Positions 63,169-64,000 of a stretch of 64,000 bases of DNA are shown here, piece after piece (the first letter of the stretch is position 1; every line of letters starts with the position of its first letter). The stretch lies in contig JADJTT010000014.1 of NCBI GenBank assembly GCA_016711045.1, positions 1 to 64,000 on the forward strand, given 5' to 3'. Below the pieces are notes generated by a model. That model made no database searches. It had not been told where the DNA came from and was given only the letters and a program-made list of their open reading frames with translations. This stretch comes from Saprospirales bacterium (lineage in GTDB: Bacteria > Bacteroidota > Bacteroidia > Chitinophagales > Saprospiraceae). The position numbers and the translations under genes were made by a program.

Positions 63169-64000
63169 ATGAAACAACTCCAACAAGACTGGGCTTCCAA
63201 ATGGGCCGTGTATAGTCCCGACAGGGAGGCGTTCAAGGAATACGAAACCGGGCGCACCTGGACCTACGGGCAACTCAACCGGATGGCCAATCAGGTGGCG
63301 CACCATTTCACAAAAGATCGCCACCTGCAAAAAGGCGATCGCATCGCCGTGCTGGCGGAGAACTGCCTGGAGTACATCCTGCTCTTTTCAGTAGCCCAAA
63401 AAACGGGTATCGTGCTCGTTCCCCTCAACTACCGCCTGGCGCCGGCGGAGATCGACTACTTACTGAATGCCGCTGATCCACGGATGATTATTTGGGAGGA
63501 AAAATTTGAAACATTGCTTACTGCGGCGCCCCATTTTGAAGGCATTGAGCAACATTTGCCGATGGGCGAGTTTTCGGGATTTGCGGATCCACATCGCGAA
63601 AAGGGTGGACTGGATCGCTTTGAGCCGGTTGAGGTAGAAGAAGACGATCCGGTATTTATCTTGTTCACTTCCGGCACCACGGGCTTTCCCAAGGGCGCCC
63701 TGTACACCCACAAGATGTTGTTTTGGAACAGCATCAATACCGCGATGAGCCTGATCCTCAACACCGAGAGCCGCACGATCAATGTGATGCCGCCCTTCCA
63801 TACGGGAGGCTGGAATGTATTCACCACGCCTTTTTTCCACCACGGGGCGTTTATGGTGTTGATGAAAAAATTTGATCCGGAAGCGGTATTGCCCCTGCTG
63901 CAACGCGAACAGGCCACCATCTTCATGGGGGTGCCGACCATGCTGAAAATGCTGACCGATCTGCCCGGGTTTGACGAAGCCGATTTTTCTGCACTCTACT
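63169..64000 (+). CDS. AMP-dependent acyl-CoA ligase (3' end outside the window)
   Basis: The first 277 codons are present and open to the right edge. WTYGQLNRMANQVAHHF, GDRIAVLAENCLEY, VPLNYRLAPAEIDYLL, the P-loop ILFTSGTTGFPKGAL and MPPFHTGGWNVFTTPFFHHG are those of medium- and long-chain or aromatic acyl-CoA synthetases of the ANL superfamily. It differs clearly from the acs and prpE products. The ATG at 63169 follows an AAGGAATAAAAA stretch 19 bp after the KAS III-like gene. Substrate unknown. Confidence 0.85.
   Translation, partial: MKQLQQDWASKWAVYSPDREAFKEYETGRTWTYGQLNRMANQVAHHFTKDRHLQKGDRIAVLAENCLEYILLFSVAQKTGIVLVPLNYRLAPAEIDYLLNAADPRMIIWEEKFETLLTAAPHFEGIEQHLPMGEFSGFADPHREKGGLDRFEPVEVEEDDPVFILFTSGTTGFPKGALYTHKMLFWNSINTAMSLILNTESRTINVMPPFHTGGWNVFTTPFFHHGAFMVLMKKFDPEAVLPLLQREQATIFMGVPTMLKMLTDLPGFDEADFSALY

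Noticed and set aside
61089..64000. An OleABCD olefin synthesis cluster
   Set aside because: The KAS III-like protein lacks the His and Asn kept in OleA, the ligase start resembles acyl-CoA ligases in general, and no OleD-type reductase lies beside them.

Overview
The window looks like a chromosomal piece of a Bacteroidota bacterium, most likely of the Saprospiria (Saprospiraceae, Lewinella or Haliscomenobacter type). The signs are proteins ending in type IX secretion (T9SS) type A sorting domains, a PorP/SprF gene, a TonB-dependent receptor with a carboxypeptidase-regulatory-like plug extension, DUF5689 and DUF1573 lipoproteins, futalosine-pathway menaquinone genes, poor Shine-Dalgarno sites, and promoters of the TTTG/TAnnTTTG kind. 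No rRNA, tRNA, CRISPR array, phage or transposase was seen. This placement is inferred from gene content, not from a marker gene.

Region 1 (1-14.8 kb) holds the most unusual content. A two-gene unit occurs twice in tandem: a structured leader, a small exported protein of unknown family (135 and 145 aa), and a giant T9SS cargo of about 2,080 aa (HYR-like Cys-rich repeats, dockerin-like, cohesin-like and sorting domains). The last 4.5 kb of the two giant genes is nearly the same, while the first ~585 codons are unrelated. The tail of a third, more diverged T9SS cargo lies at the left edge.

Region 2 (14.8-23.9 kb) carries an SGLT-like symporter (frameshifted), a PolX-like protein with a degenerate polymerase site and an intact PHP domain, a DUF1573 lipoprotein, a UbiA-family prenyltransferase (probable MqnP), a PorP/SprF protein with a TPR/PD40 partner, a DUF4870 protein and an RDD gene with an internal TGA. 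Region 3 (23.9-32.2 kb) groups an exported endonuclease/exonuclease/phosphatase protein, a TonB receptor, a DUF5689 lipoprotein and a T9SS-sorted double-HKD PLD protein. It reads as an extracellular nucleic-acid degradation and uptake locus. It is followed by trmN6, a small HTH gene, a candidate structured RNA and a GT2 gene.

Region 4 (33.9-39 kb) has mqnE (frameshifted), a histidine phosphatase, mqnA, msrA (frameshifted), a lone pntAA and an ArsR regulator. Region 5 (39.2-51.5 kb) is a short-chain acid module: porin (frameshifted), DUF4212 plus a sodium:solute symporter, a symporter-histidine kinase fusion, a stand-alone receiver, acs, a quinone-oxidoreductase-like gene and prpE. Region 6 (51.5-59.4 kb) is a polyhydroxyalkanoate locus with class III synthase (phaC/phaE), a phasin-like protein, thiolase and two reductases. 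Acetate import, acetyl-CoA formation and PHB storage therefore lie side by side. Region 7 (59.5-64 kb) has another symporter, an alpha/beta hydrolase, a KAS III-like protein lacking two triad residues, and an AMP-dependent ligase cut by the window edge.

Four genes (symporter 1, mqnE, msrA, porin) are broken by single-base indels at short homopolymers and a fifth (RDD) by one stop codon. Since mqnE and the porin sit in otherwise coherent modules, sequencing error is at least as likely as real gene loss. Long, often perfect intergenic inverted repeats are a second recurring theme.
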